NCBI RefSeq assembly: GCF_001667145.1
Contig: NZ_LZIF01000063.1
Coordinates: 121,352-185,351, forward strand
From: Mycobacterium sp. 852002-51971_SCH5477799-a
Lineage (GTDB): Bacteria; Actinomycetota; Actinomycetes; Mycobacteriales; Mycobacteriaceae
DNA: 64,000 nt
Direction of reading: 5' to 3'
The position numbers were made by a program, and so were the translations under genes. The notes under the pieces were generated by a model. That model searched no databases, had not been told where the DNA came from, and worked only from the letters and a program-made list of their open reading frames with translations. Positions 36,367 through 45,152 of the stretch are shown here, piece by piece (position 1 is the stretch's first letter; each line of letters begins with the position of its first letter).

Positions 36367-38904
36367 TCAAACAGCGACAACCGCTTTCGCCAGATACGGC
36401 GCCGTACGACTGTGTTTCACCTGTGCCACCTTTTTCGGCGGCCCCGCCGCAACGACCCGACCGCCGTCGCTGCCGGCTCCCGGTCCCAGGTCGATCACCC
36501 AGTCCGCACCCGCGGCCATCCGCATGTCGTGTTCGGCCACCACCACGGTATTGCCGGCGTCCACCAGGCGGTGCAGTTGACGATCAAGCAGATCCACATC
36601 GGCGGGGTGAAGTCCGGTGGTTGGCTCGTCGAGGACGTAGAGGGTGTGCCCTCGTCGGGGCCGCTGCAGCTCGGACGCGAGCTTGATCCGCTGCGCCTCG
36701 CCACCCGACAGCTCGGTCGCAGGCTGTCCGAGACGGAGATATCCGAGTCCGACCTCTTGCAGCGTGGCCAGGCTCCGCGCTGCGTTGCCGACATCGGCAA
36801 AAAACTCCGAGGCCTCATCGACGGTCATCGCCAGCACATCGGCGATCGTACGGTCGCGATAGCGCACCTCGAGCGTCTCGTCGGAGTAACGCGCTCCTCG
36901 ACATGCCGGGCAGGTCGCGTATGTGCCCGGCAAGAACAACAATTCGACTGAGACGAACCCCTCACCCTGACAGGTGGGGCAGCGACCTTCTGCCACATTG
37001 AAGGAAAACCTACCCGCTGTCCAACCGCGGCGACGCGCCTTCGGGGTCGCGGCGAATTCGCGGCGGACGGCGTCGAACAGGCCGGTATAGGTCGCCAGCG
37101 TCGAGCGCGGCGTGCGGCCGATCGGGCGCTGGTCGACCGAGACCAAACGGTTGATGTTTTCGCCCCCCTCCGCCGTCACACCGAGACTCGCGTCGTGGTC
37201 GAGATCGACGATCCCTCCGTCGGTTTCGTCGTCGTCCGATTCGGCCGGCTCGACTGCCCGTCCCGTGCCGAGATGGCTTTTCACGACATCGCCGAGGACC
37301 TTGACGACAAGCGTCGACTTGCCTGAACCGGACACTCCGGTGACCGCGGTGTACACACCAAGTGGCAAATCCACGTCGAGGTCTCTCAAATTGTGAAAGC
37401 AGATCCCGCGCAGTCGCAGCCACCCGCACTGAGTGCGGGCCTGGCGAGACGGCGGCTTTGGCCCGCCGAATAGATACCGGCGAGTGACCGACCCCTTGAC
37501 GTCGGCGAGTCCTGGCACGGGCCCGCTGTAGAGCACGCTTCCGCCAAGCTCCCCCGCCCCAGGTCCGACGTCGACGATCCAGTCGGCACGGCGTACCACG
37601 TCCATGTCGTGCTCCACCACGAACAATGAATTGCCCGCGCGCCGAAGGCGGTCGAGCACCTCTAGTAGCGGTTCAGCGTCGGCGGGGTGCAGTCCAGCCG
37701 ACGGCTCGTCGAGCACATAAAGCACGCCGAACAAGCCGGCGCGCAGCTGAGTCGCCAGACGCAACCGCTGCAGTTCGCCGGGCGACACCGTCGGCGTGCG
37801 GCGACTAAGTGTCAGATAGCCGAGGCCAAGATCGATGAGTACCTGCAGGCGTGCGACGAGGTCGGCGGCGATCATCGTCGCCACTTCCGTCAGCTCACCG
37901 GATTGCGTTGACTCGTAAGCTGCGGCGACATCGGTCCGAGAAGCCGTCGGGCGCAACGCGTCAGCAAGCTCGGCCAGTGGCATCACCGTGTAGTCGGCGA
38001 TCGTGCGTCCGGCGAACGTCACCTTCAGCGCCTCCGGCCGCAGCCCGGAACCGCCGCACACTGGGCATTCGACGCTGTCGACGAATTGCAGGACGCGGCG
38101 ACGCATCATCGCGCTATGGGAGTTGGCCAGTGTGTGGCGCACGTGGCGCTCGGCGCTGGAGAACGTGCCGTTGTAGTAATAGTCGGCTTGCACGGGGTGC
38201 TGGCCCGGATCGATTTCGACTGTCGGCTGCTCATCGGTGAACAGAATCCAATTGCGTTGACGCTTAGGCAGTTTTCGCCATGGCTTGTCGATGTCGTACC
38301 CCAGCGTGACGAGGATGTCGCGGAGGTTTTGGCCCTGCCATGCTCCCGGCCATGCGGCCACAGCGCCTTCGCGGATGGTCAGCGAGGGGTCGGGTACCAG
38401 CGTCTCTTCGGTCACCCGATGGATCCGTCCCAGCCCATGGCATTCGGGGCACGCCCCAACCGCGGTGTTTGGCGAAAACGCATCGGAGTCCAGTCTTTCC
38501 GTGGCGCCCCGTGGGTAGGTCCCGGCGCGGGAGAACAGCATCCTCAGCAAGTTCGAGAGGGTGGTGACGGTGCCGACCGTCGATCGCGACGTCGCCGAAC
38601 CACGGCGCTGCTGCAGCGCCACGGCAGGCGGTAGCCCAGTGATGTCATCTACCTTTGGCGCGCCGGTTGGCAACAGCAGGCGACGGGCGTACGGAGCGAC
38701 CGATTCGAAGTAGCGGCGCTGGGCCTCGGCATAGATGGTCCCGAACGCCAACGACGATTTGCCGGATCCAGAGATACCGGTGAACACGACCAGCGCGTCG
38801 CGCGGCGCTACGACGTCGACACCCCGCAGATTGTGGACCCGCGCCCCGTAAACGCGCACACAAGGGTCGATGTCGTCCGTGTTTCGATCGGCCATTTGCG
38901 TCAT
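36367..38904 (-). CDS. UvrA-like ABC ATPase (UvrA2 class)
   Basis: 845 residues, shorter than UvrA (about 950). Two ABC cassettes are present. The first has Walker [10 protein letters not shown] (about 43-51) and signature [15 protein letters not shown]. The second has GVSGSGKST and signature [15 protein letters not shown], with [11 protein letters not shown]. Zinc motifs [17 protein letters not shown] and CPTCQGEG plus CPACRG are kept. The size fits the UvrA2 group, which lacks the UvrB-binding domain and is linked to DNA damage tolerance or drug resistance rather than core excision repair. The first signature has Pro in place of the usual Gly. ATG 38904 is used; ATG 38895 is an alternative. 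It is divergent from the hydrolase gene. Confidence 0.9.
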   Translation of the reverse strand: MTQMADRNTDDIDPCVRVYGARVHNLRGVDVVAPRDALVVFTGISGSGKSSLAFGTIYAEAQRRYFESVAPYARRLLLPTGAPKVDDITGLPPAVALQQRRGSATSRSTVGTVTTLSNLLRMLFSRAGTYPRGATERLDSDAFSPNTAVGACPECHGLGRIHRVTEETLVPDPSLTIREGAVAAWPGAWQGQNLRDILVTLGYDIDKPWRKLPKRQRNWILFTDEQPTVEIDPGQHPVQADYYYNGTFSSAERHVRHTLANSHSAMMRRRVLQFVDSVECPVCGGSGLRPEALKVTFAGRTIADYTVMPLAELADALRPTASRTDVAAAYESTQSGELTEVATMIAADLVARLQVLIDLGLGYLTLSRRTPTVSPGELQRLRLATQLRAGLFGVLYVLDEPSAGLHPADAEPLLEVLDRLRRAGNSLFVVEHDMDVVRRADWIVDVGPGAGELGGSVLYSGPVPGLADVKGSVTRRYLFGGPKPPSRQARTQCGWLRLRGICFHNLRDLDVDLPLGVYTAVTGVSGSGKSTLVVKVLGDVVKSHLGTGRAVEPAESDDDETDGGIVDLDHDASLGVTAEGGENINRLVSVDQRPIGRTPRSTLATYTGLFDAVRREFAATPKARRRGWTAGRFSFNVAEGRCPTCQGEGFVSVELLFLPGTYATCPACRGARYSDETLEVRYRDRTIADVLAMTVDEASEFFADVGNAARSLATLQEVGLGYLRLGQPATELSGGEAQRIKLASELQRPRRGHTLYVLDEPTTGLHPADVDLLDRQLHRLVDAGNTVVVAEHDMRMAAGADWVIDLGPGAGSDGGRVVAAGPPKKVAQVKHSRTAPYLAKAVVAV

Positions 38905-39002
38905 GTTGTTCAGCCGAGTACCCCTGCCGCAGCGGCTGCAAGCGCGATGCTTGCTTGCAACGTCGTTTCAACGCCTGGCGGGCCGGGAATTCCGCCGTGG
39001 CA

Positions 39003-39776
39003 ATGACGCAGACATCGCCAAGCCGCATCCGGCTGAGTCATCACATTGTGGAACTCGATGACGGACGCCGGATCGGGCTTTCAGTCGGCGGCCGCGGAGT
39101 GCCGTTGCTCTTCATGCACGGGCTCCTGCTGAGTCGTAAGGCATATCTACGAATGCTCAGCCGCATCGCCGGTATGGGATTCCTGGTCGTCGCCGTCGAT
39201 GCCGCCGGGCACGGCGACACCGGGCGACTGCCCGGCGATGCCTGCGGCTTCAGCGATCGCGCCGATTCGGTATTGCGCACGCTGGATGCCCTCGGCATCG
39301 GGCAAGCGGTGTTTGTCGGCCATTCGATGGGTGGGCGAATGACGATCCAGCTGGCCGCGCGCGCGCCCGAGCGAGTACTCGCCGCCGTGCTGTTCGACCC
39401 GGCGGCGGGAGGTCGGTTCGACACGACCATCCCAAAACTGGTGAAGTCGCCCACCAAAGCGTTGGGGGCGGCCTATACCGCCGTCCGTGACACACTGGGC
39501 GACCCGACGCAGCTCTCAGCCAGCGAGCAGGTCGGATACTTTCGCGTGCTGGCGGCGGTGGCGGTGCCGAACCTGCGTTATCCCCTCGCGGCCGTCCGGA
39601 CGATCAGAGCCATTATCGAGTCCGGCGATTACACGCCGATGCTGCATACGATGCGCGACGAGGGCATGCCCACGATGGTTGTGCACGCCGAAAAAGACAT
39701 GATTGTGCCGTTCCCGCACGCACGCGACATCGCCAACGAAGGGCGGCCAAACACCTACATCAGGCACGATCGCTGA
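39003..39776 (+). CDS. Alpha/beta hydrolase, probably truncated at the C-terminus by a frameshift
   Basis: 257 residues from ATG 39003. HGLLLSRKAY near the oxyanion strand, VDAAGHGDT near 65-73 and the nucleophile elbow GHSMGG (106-111, Ser108) are intact. VVHAEKDMIVP carries the acid Asp. The frame then stops a few residues later at YIRHDR, where family members have the catalytic His in an H-S-W-type motif. In another frame the sequence continues as LIRQNTRIEPDRREKLP to a stop at 39824-39826, which reads like the missing tail. A small deletion around 39760-39775 would explain both. The protein is therefore probably inactive unless this is a sequencing error. Confidence 0.75.
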   Translation: MTQTSPSRIRLSHHIVELDDGRRIGLSVGGRGVPLLFMHGLLLSRKAYLRMLSRIAGMGFLVVAVDAAGHGDTGRLPGDACGFSDRADSVLRTLDALGIGQAVFVGHSMGGRMTIQLAARAPERVLAAVLFDPAAGGRFDTTIPKLVKSPTKALGAAYTAVRDTLGDPTQLSASEQVGYFRVLAAVAVPNLRYPLAAVRTIRAIIESGDYTPMLHTMRDEGMPTMVVHAEKDMIVPFPHARDIANEGRPNTYIRHDR

Positions 39777-39942
39777 TCCGGCAGAACACCCGGATTGAGC
39801 CGGACCGCCGCGAGAAGCTGCCTTGACTTGACCGGCTTCCGCCGCTTGCGATGAGCATCCCGGCGGCGTCGGCGGACGTCGAAATGCGAAGAGCCACGGG
39901 GGATCCGGTACCGAAACGCTGATCGAAACCGGCGCTGAGCTG

Positions 39943-40911
39943 CTATTGCCGCCCCGATAGCCTTGCCGGTGCGAGCGGGCTATCATGAAAAGTGCTGTAA
40001 CGCAGTGCTTTTCGTGTGCGTACGGATGGTGCTGGGCGGTCCGTCGCTGCCAGCCAGCTCAGCCGCAGGGGCGCCGTGAACTGACCGAGGATGTCCGCCG
40101 GTATCGGTGTGCTGGTTCCGATGTCACACGGCGGCCGCCTTTGCTGACGATAGTGCGTGCGAAACAGCACATCCCAAACCATGGTGATCTCGCCGTAGTT
40201 GTTGTTGCTCTCGGAGAGCACACGCGAGTGATGCCAGCGGTGAACCCCGGGCGTGCAAAACAACCAGTCGAGAGGGCCGCAGCACAGGTTGACGTTGCAA
40301 TGTGACAGCAGGCCGACGAAGGTGGTGAACGAGAACAGCCACACCACCATGTGCTCGGGAGCGCCGAGCAAGTACAACGGCAGCATGGAGAACACCATCA
40401 TCACCGCCGAGTCGACGGGATGAATGCGCCCGGTGTTGAGATACCACAAACGCGGCACGCTGTGGTGGACGGCGTGATACGGCCACAGCCAGGTGACATT
40501 GTGGAATGAGCGGTGGCCCCAGTACGCGCCGAAGTCGCCGACCAGCACCACCAATGCGATCTGCGCCACCGCAGGCCAGTCCTGCGGCCACAACGAGCCT
40601 CCGACGTGGCGAGCGAGCCACTGCGCCACTCCGACGCTGCAAGCCAGCACGAGGCTGTCGGCAAGCGTGCCGGGCAAACTGGTGCCGATCAGCGTGAAGA
40701 CCACGTCGTGAGTGACTTGACCATCGGAGCGGGCCCATTTTCGCTCGAACGGCAGCACCCGCTCGAGGCCGCCCAACGCCAGCATCAAAGCGAAGTAGAC
40801 GCCTGCGAGGATAAGGGACCCGTTGACACCGTGGCGCAGCCCCGCCGCCGTGATCGCGCAGCTGGCGGCAACGAGCAACGGCCAAAGAATCCACGATGCG
40901 GCGGTCCGCAT
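39943..40911 (-). CDS. Sterol desaturase / fatty acid hydroxylase superfamily membrane protein
   Basis: 322 residues. Hydrophobic N-terminal segments (about 8-50 and 70-100) precede the histidine motifs HRSFHN, HAVHHS and HRWHHS, which bind the di-iron centre of the ERG3/sterol desaturase family. NTGRIHPVD and GVHRWHH are spaced as in the family. It should act in the membrane on a lipid or sterol side chain. The C-terminal 50 residues are hydrophilic and not conserved in pattern. It is divergent from the methyltransferase at 41130 by about 220 bases. Confidence 0.88.
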   Translation of the reverse strand: MRTAASWILWPLLVAASCAITAAGLRHGVNGSLILAGVYFALMLALGGLERVLPFERKWARSDGQVTHDVVFTLIGTSLPGTLADSLVLACSVGVAQWLARHVGGSLWPQDWPAVAQIALVVLVGDFGAYWGHRSFHNVTWLWPYHAVHHSVPRLWYLNTGRIHPVDSAVMMVFSMLPLYLLGAPEHMVVWLFSFTTFVGLLSHCNVNLCCGPLDWLFCTPGVHRWHHSRVLSESNNNYGEITMVWDVLFRTHYRQQRRPPCDIGTSTPIPADILGQFTAPLRLSWLAATDRPAPSVRTRKALRYSTFHDSPLAPARLSGRQ

Positions 40912-41129
40912 GCGCGGAGTTTACGGGTTTGCTGGCACTTTCCACGCCGTTTTTCTCAACGAGGTGATGAGGGCGCGGGAGCAGTTCGGCTTTGGCGCGG
41001 TGATTACGCAGAGCATAGGGCTCCAAATCGTCATCTGGTGGCCCTGGATCGGGCTGCTTGGCGGTTGCTTGAGGCGGTTGGAACCTGGTCCGCCGACTTG
41101 CCGAATTACCCAGCGCACAGTGGCATACT

Positions 41130-41912
41130 TTGCCCGTGCGCCTCAAAGAACGACCGGGGCCAGCCCGATCCCGAAACTCTTTTGGCTTTCTAGCGAACTA
41201 CTGGTTTCGCTGGCTTAGTCACTTCAGCAATGACGATCTGTTCTTCCTCGGTTCAGGTTACGAGGAGGATCCGCCGATGGCCCTGCCGTTGCAGGCGTCC
41301 GACGAACCCAACCGGTTCTTCATTCAGCTCTATCATCGTGCGGCGACCCAAGTCGATCTCACTGGCAAACGCGTGCTGGAAGTCAGTTGCGGACACGGTG
41401 GCGGCGCCTCCTACGTCATGCGCACCCTCGGTCCGGCCTCCTACACAGGGCTGGACTTGAACCCGGCCGGCGTCGACTTCTGCCGCAAACGCCACGTCGT
41501 CCCCGGCCTGGATTTCGTGCAAGGCGACGCTGGAGACCTACCATTTCCCGACCAGTCCTTCGACGCAGTCGTGAATATCGAAGCCGGGTTTTGCTACCCA
41601 TCGTTCGCGCGATTCCTCGCGGAAGTGGCGCGCGTGCTACGCCCAGCGGGACATTTTCTGTACGCCGATATTCGCCGCAGCGACCGCATCGCCCAATGGG
41701 AGCAGGAGCTCGATGACTGCCCCATGCGGCCCATTTCGCAAAAGGTCATCAGTGAACAGGTTGCCCTGGGACTTGAGAGAAGTTTGCCGCGCCTGAAGGA
41801 GCTGAATGGTTACAGTCCGGCATTCCTCGTCGACACGGTATGGGCGAGGGCCTGCCACAAGGGACTGAAAAATGGAGACTTGTCTTACCGAATGTACGAC
41901 TTCGGCACCTAG
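41130..41912 (+). CDS. Rv2952-like SAM-dependent methyltransferase
   Basis: 260 residues. YEEDPPMALPLQASDEPNR and LEVSCGHGGGASY (motif I) followed by YTGLDLN are nearly the text I recall for M. tuberculosis Rv2952, which O-methylates phthiotriolone in PDIM/phenolic glycolipid synthesis. The end LSYRMYDF also matches. The middle (after SFDAVVNIEA) is the usual class I fold. The start is unclear: TTG 41130 or GTG 41136. A CATACT -10-like box ends 6 bases before the GTG. Its substrate is more likely a lipid alcohol than a protein or nucleic acid. No PDIM genes adjoin it, so it is probably a paralogue. Confidence 0.85.
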   Translation: MPVRLKERPGPARSRNSFGFLANYWFRWLSHFSNDDLFFLGSGYEEDPPMALPLQASDEPNRFFIQLYHRAATQVDLTGKRVLEVSCGHGGGASYVMRTLGPASYTGLDLNPAGVDFCRKRHVVPGLDFVQGDAGDLPFPDQSFDAVVNIEAGFCYPSFARFLAEVARVLRPAGHFLYADIRRSDRIAQWEQELDDCPMRPISQKVISEQVALGLERSLPRLKELNGYSPAFLVDTVWARACHKGLKNGDLSYRMYDFGT

Positions 41913-41944
41913 GCAGGCCGCACCCGCGGCAGACCACCGGTCGA

Positions 41945-42272
41945 CTATCGCGCGATTTCGAACCTGAATTCGTGGCCCAGATGCAAATGCGGTCGCCCTC
42001 GGTCAGCGTCGCGCTGCCGCGAATCCGCTGCTGCCGACATCGACGCCACTGGCTGACCGGAGATCGGTGATCACAGAAGTGTTTTCGGTGTCCACGATCA
42101 CCGCGTGGTAGCGACTGAGGGTGTCATCGTCGAGAACGATGTCATTCTCAGCGAGGGCGGCCGATCCTGGTGGCAGTTCCTCGCAGCGGATAACGCCTTG
42201 CTTTGACGTCGCGCAGGTATGCAAACCATCAGCCGAAACACTGTCAGCCATCACCCGAAGGCGAAATGTCAA
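41945..42272 (-). pseudogene. FHA-domain gene fragment with two frameshifts
   Basis: The frame from TTG 42272 encodes ENDIVLDDDTLSRYHAVI and VITDLRSASGVDV, a clear FHA core (the S-R-x-H motif binds phosphothreonine peptides). It then runs into a stop at about 42015. In the next frame the text continues as IRGSATLTEGDRICIW, and in a further frame as GHEFRFEIAR followed by TAG at 41945. This is the expected end of an FHA domain. Two single-base deletions, near 42022 and 41973, restore it. The N-terminal GR motif is absent (PGSAAL). It is probably a decayed gene; sequencing error is the alternative. Confidence 0.65.
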
Positions 42273-42278
42273 GCATCA
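42249..42278. repeat. 30-bp imperfect direct repeat, left copy
   Basis: The sequence matches 43810-43839 in 26 of 30 positions and starts with ATCACCCGAAGGCGAAA. The two copies flank the Ca2+/H+ antiporter gene. This copy overlaps the 5' end of the FHA pseudogene. A further partial copy (ATCACCCGAAG) is at 43835-43845. Confidence 0.6.
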
Positions 42279-42620
42279 ACAGCTTGTTCGACGTCCAGTG
42301 GCTCTTGGCGAAACATCCGCTGATGAAGCACGCTGCGAATGGCTGCACTTAGACGCAACCGTCGAGACGATCGATGGACGCTGGCGTGCGCTTATAGGAC
42401 TGTGCGAGCACAACCCAATGTCAGCCGGCTAGCCCATAACCCAGAGGTGGATAGCGCCTACCAGCATGAGCGTGACGGCGCGATCAGGATTACGGCTGCG
42501 TCCCGCCATTGGCCCCCGTGTTCGTCAGTAAGTCGAGATCGCCGCAGCGACACCAGCGTGTTTTGGGCGCGAACCATTCGGTTGTGGAAAACTTCAGCGC
42601 GATCAGAGCAGGAGAGGCGC
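42279..42620. other. Region before the antiporter gene without a recognised gene
   Basis: About 340 bases. Open frames here have no supporting features. The last ten bases hold the GGAGAGG ribosome-binding site of the antiporter. Confidence 0.4.
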
Positions 42621-43778
42621 GTGACGAACACTCATACCGAACGGCTCCCGCTGCTGACCCGGCGCGACCGCATCATGATCACCATCACCGTGATCGGGTC
42701 CTCGGCAGCCGGGGTTCTCAACTTCGCCCACGCAACTGCACTGCTGGCGTTCACGATCTCCGCACTCGCGTTGGGCACACTGGCATCTCTGGTCGGCCGT
42801 TCTGTGGAGGCGGTCGGAGACCGGCTCGGGCCCAACGCGACTGGGATACTGCAGACGGCGCTGGGAAACCTGCCCGAGTTGTTCGTCATCCTGTTCGCAC
42901 TCAAGGCGGGCCTTTACGGCGTGGTGAAGGCCACCATCGTCGGCTCGATTCTCTCCAACGCCCTGCTGGTGCTCGGGCTGGCATTCGTGGCCGGCGGGAT
43001 CAAGCATGGCCGCCAGCGCTTCGCCGCCGACGACGGACGCACCCTCGGACTGATGTTCACCCTCGCGGTGTTCATCCTGGCCGTCCCATCGCTGACCGCT
43101 GCAATACACACCCCGGCGCAACAGCACGAACGGGCGCTGTCGGTCGTCGTCTCCATCGTCATGCTCGCGCTGTTCGCACTCTCGCTGCCCGTCACACTCG
43201 GGAACCGGGCCCCCGACTCAGCGCTGCAAGCTGGTCATAAACCCTCCAGAGCGACCTCTCCCATTGTGGCCAGCCCCGATTCGGCCGAAGCCGCCAGTGC
43301 CGCAACAGCACACGGCGAGTGGCCGTTGGCGATGGCCATCGGCATGCTGGCCGTCGCCGGTATTGGTGCGGCATTCGTGTCGGAATGGTTCGTCGCCGCC
43401 CTAGAGCCAGCGATGCATGCAGCGGGCATCAACGAGGTTTTCGCCGGTCTGGTGATCGTGGCCGTCGCCGGCAACGCGGTGGAGAATTTCGTCGGCATTC
43501 AGCTGGCGGCCAAGAACCAGATGGACTACGCGGTGCAGGTGGTCCTCCAGTCGCCCGTCCAGATCGCACTCACCATCGCCCCGATCGTCTGCCTGGCGGC
43601 GGTATGGCTTGGCCAGCCCGGTTTCGATCTGGTGTTCTCGCCACTGCTGTTGGCGTCGATGATTATGTCGGCGCTGGTCGCGGTGCTGGTGACCTTCGAC
43701 GGCGAGTCGACCTGGTTCGAGGGAGCAGTGCTCATCGCGCTCTATGTGGCGATCGCCACGTCGTTCTGGTGGGGATGA
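42621..43778 (+). CDS. Ca2+/H+ antiporter (CaCA/ChaA family)
   Basis: 385 residues from GTG 42621, chosen because GGAGAGG (42611-42617) lies just upstream; the frame runs further back but without such a site. About eleven transmembrane segments are arranged as two inverted halves. The alpha repeats show the CaCA signature: GNLPELFVILFALKAGL in the first half and AVAGNAVENFVGIQLAAKNQMDYAV in the second. The Glu in each (PEL and VEN) is the expected cation ligand. A long hydrophilic loop near 200-230 separates the halves. It exports Ca2+ in exchange for protons. Flanked by 30-bp repeats. Confidence 0.9.
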   Translation: MTNTHTERLPLLTRRDRIMITITVIGSSAAGVLNFAHATALLAFTISALALGTLASLVGRSVEAVGDRLGPNATGILQTALGNLPELFVILFALKAGLYGVVKATIVGSILSNALLVLGLAFVAGGIKHGRQRFAADDGRTLGLMFTLAVFILAVPSLTAAIHTPAQQHERALSVVVSIVMLALFALSLPVTLGNRAPDSALQAGHKPSRATSPIVASPDSAEAASAATAHGEWPLAMAIGMLAVAGIGAAFVSEWFVAALEPAMHAAGINEVFAGLVIVAVAGNAVENFVGIQLAAKNQMDYAVQVVLQSPVQIALTIAPIVCLAAVWLGQPGFDLVFSPLLLASMIMSALVAVLVTFDGESTWFEGAVLIALYVAIATSFWWG

Positions 43779-43809
43779 GCGGCCCCAACGGTCTGATGGT
43801 GTGCCCTCC

Positions 43810-43839
43810 AATCACCCGAAGGCGAAACGACAACCATCA
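43810..43839. repeat. 30-bp imperfect direct repeat, right copy
   Basis: Partner of 42249-42278 (26 of 30 identical). It is followed at once by a third partial copy of 11 bases at 43835-43845 and then by the att-like repeat at 43861. Confidence 0.6.
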
Positions 43840-43860
43840 CCCGAAGTAATACATTTGGCC

Positions 43861-43899
43861 GGTGGGGCGAGCGGGGCTCGAACCCGCGATCAACGGATT
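43861..43899. repeat. att-like duplication of the tRNA-Met 3' part
   Basis: 39 bases match 49634-49672 in 37 positions. They cover the anticodon 3' stem, variable loop, T arm and acceptor end of tRNA-Met(CAT). The rest of a tRNA is absent here. This is the layout left by site-specific integration into a tRNA gene. Confidence 0.75.
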
Positions 43900-44140
43900 T
43901 GCGTACGGTCGTTATCGCAAAGTCTCGTTAATTGCTAAAACCGTTGTCCTACACAACGTTGGCTATCTAGAGATAGCTAGCGATAACCGTTGAGAGGTAG
44001 CTAAACCGGCCATACCCGCCGAATAAACGCCGACCGCAGCACGTTCGCTACGCGGGTGTCCGGTGCTTGGGCGGCCCGCCCGCGTCGCCGACCCACAGAT
44101 GTGGCTGTGCTGCGACGACGATTCATCGCCAACCCCGGCT
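43900..44140. other. Inverted-repeat-rich region next to the att-like site
   Basis: GTTATCGC (43911-43918) pairs with GCGATAAC (43980-43987). Between them GCTATCT-AG-AGATAGC forms a perfect 7-bp-arm palindrome near 43962-43977. AACCGTTG occurs twice. Such clusters resemble integrase arm-type binding sites, which is inference. Confidence 0.4.
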
Positions 44141-44159
44141 TGTCAATGTAAACTTGACA
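44141..44159 (+). promoter_or_regulatory. Operator TGTCAA-N7-TTGACA and promoter of the toxin-antitoxin genes
   Basis: A perfect inverted repeat (arms 44141-44146 and 44154-44159) overlaps a TAAACT -10 box (44149-44154). That box ends 7 bases before the toxin GTG. This is the layout of an autoregulated toxin-antitoxin promoter. Confidence 0.6.
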
Positions 44160-44161
44160 GC

Positions 44162-44407
44162 GTGAGGATCACCGACTCGGCGCGCAAGCACTACGCCGAG
44201 CACAACCTCACCGACGATGATGTCTGGCACGTCCTGCGCAACTTCATTCGCCGCTGGCCGCAAACCGGCCAGTATGACGGCCGGCTCCTGCTGATCGGCC
44301 CCGACACGACCGGGCGGCTACTCGAAATTGTCGTCGTCCCGATCGCCGACCCTGACCGAATAATTCACGTCAACCTGCTACAGCCGAAACTATGGAACCT
44401 GCTATGA
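44162..44407 (+). CDS. BrnT-like toxin of a type II toxin-antitoxin pair
   Basis: 81 residues from GTG 44162, placed 7 bases after the -10 box; a longer frame upstream would run through the operator. VRITDSARKHYAEHNLTDDDVWHV and then GRLLLIGPDTTGRLLEIVVVP read like the actinobacterial BrnT/DUF4258-type toxins, which have an RNase fold. The stop overlaps the next gene's ATG (ATGA). The partner ends in an HTH. Toxicity is inferred from gene layout and family resemblance. Confidence 0.65.
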   Translation: MRITDSARKHYAEHNLTDDDVWHVLRNFIRRWPQTGQYDGRLLLIGPDTTGRLLEIVVVPIADPDRIIHVNLLQPKLWNLL

Positions 44408-45045
44408 GCAAACGACAATTCCGCAAAACCAAAGAATTCGACAGCCTAGAACAGGCGGAACGTGAAGCGCGCGAGCAAGTGCAAGCGTCCATCGCCCACC
44501 TGCTCGACGTCATACAAAACTCGTCCTGGCCGCGTCTCGATTTCGAGCTGCCGCCTCAATCGGTCGACGCTCTAGTTCGCGCGCAGACCGCTGCCGCCCA
44601 CAGCACCGCGGCAGAGATTTCCGATCTAGTCGAAAAGGTGGTCGCCACTTTCCGCTCGCGTGAGCACCCCAGCGTCGTCGCTTTCAACTCGCGTGAGCAC
44701 CCCAGCGAGCCCGACAGCATCGAAGTAGTGGCTAAGGAGGCGCGCCTACGCGCGGAACCCGACGCTGCCGCCGAGGCCGAGGAAACCGAGGCGGCCGAAC
44801 GCTGGCTCGACCAGCTCGACCCCGCCGACGTCACGCTCGACGACGCCCAATATCTGCGCCGGATCCGCGAGGCCGCCGACGAGCTGGACGGCGCAGAGGC
44901 TCGCCTACGCGCAGCTGTCGCCGAAGCACGCGAGCACAACGAAACATGGGGACTGATCGGCATGGTGCTCGGCGTTAGTCGCCAGGCCGCACAGCAGCGA
45001 TTCAGTGAGTCCGAGGGCCGCCGACTAACAGCCGGGGGAGGTTAA
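44404..45045 (+). CDS. Antitoxin-like protein with C-terminal HTH
   Basis: 213 residues from ATG 44404. The N-terminal part is charged and helical. The middle holds a tandem duplication of SREHPS 11 residues apart; the DNA shows a 20-bp exact direct repeat at 44655-44674 and 44688-44707. The C-terminus, TWGLIGMVLGVSRQAAQQRF, is a helix-turn-helix of the kind found in actinobacterial antitoxin partners of small BrnT-like proteins. It probably binds the operator at 44141-44159 and neutralises the toxin. Confidence 0.65.
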   Translation: MSKRQFRKTKEFDSLEQAEREAREQVQASIAHLLDVIQNSSWPRLDFELPPQSVDALVRAQTAAAHSTAAEISDLVEKVVATFRSREHPSVVAFNSREHPSEPDSIEVVAKEARLRAEPDAAAEAEETEAAERWLDQLDPADVTLDDAQYLRRIREAADELDGAEARLRAAVAEAREHNETWGLIGMVLGVSRQAAQQRFSESEGRRLTAGGG

Positions 45046-45152
45046 GCCTGGCGGTGACGTCTTGAGCTGTTACACGCTGAGCGAACTCGGCCGCCAACCT
45101 GCCGCCGATGACGCCCCCAGTTGTCAGCGGCTAGCCATATGGTGGTTCCGGA

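Noticed and set aside
43861..43935. Possible second tRNA-Met gene
   Set aside because: Only the 3' part is present; the acceptor 5' strand, D arm and anticodon do not pair. It is an att-like duplication.
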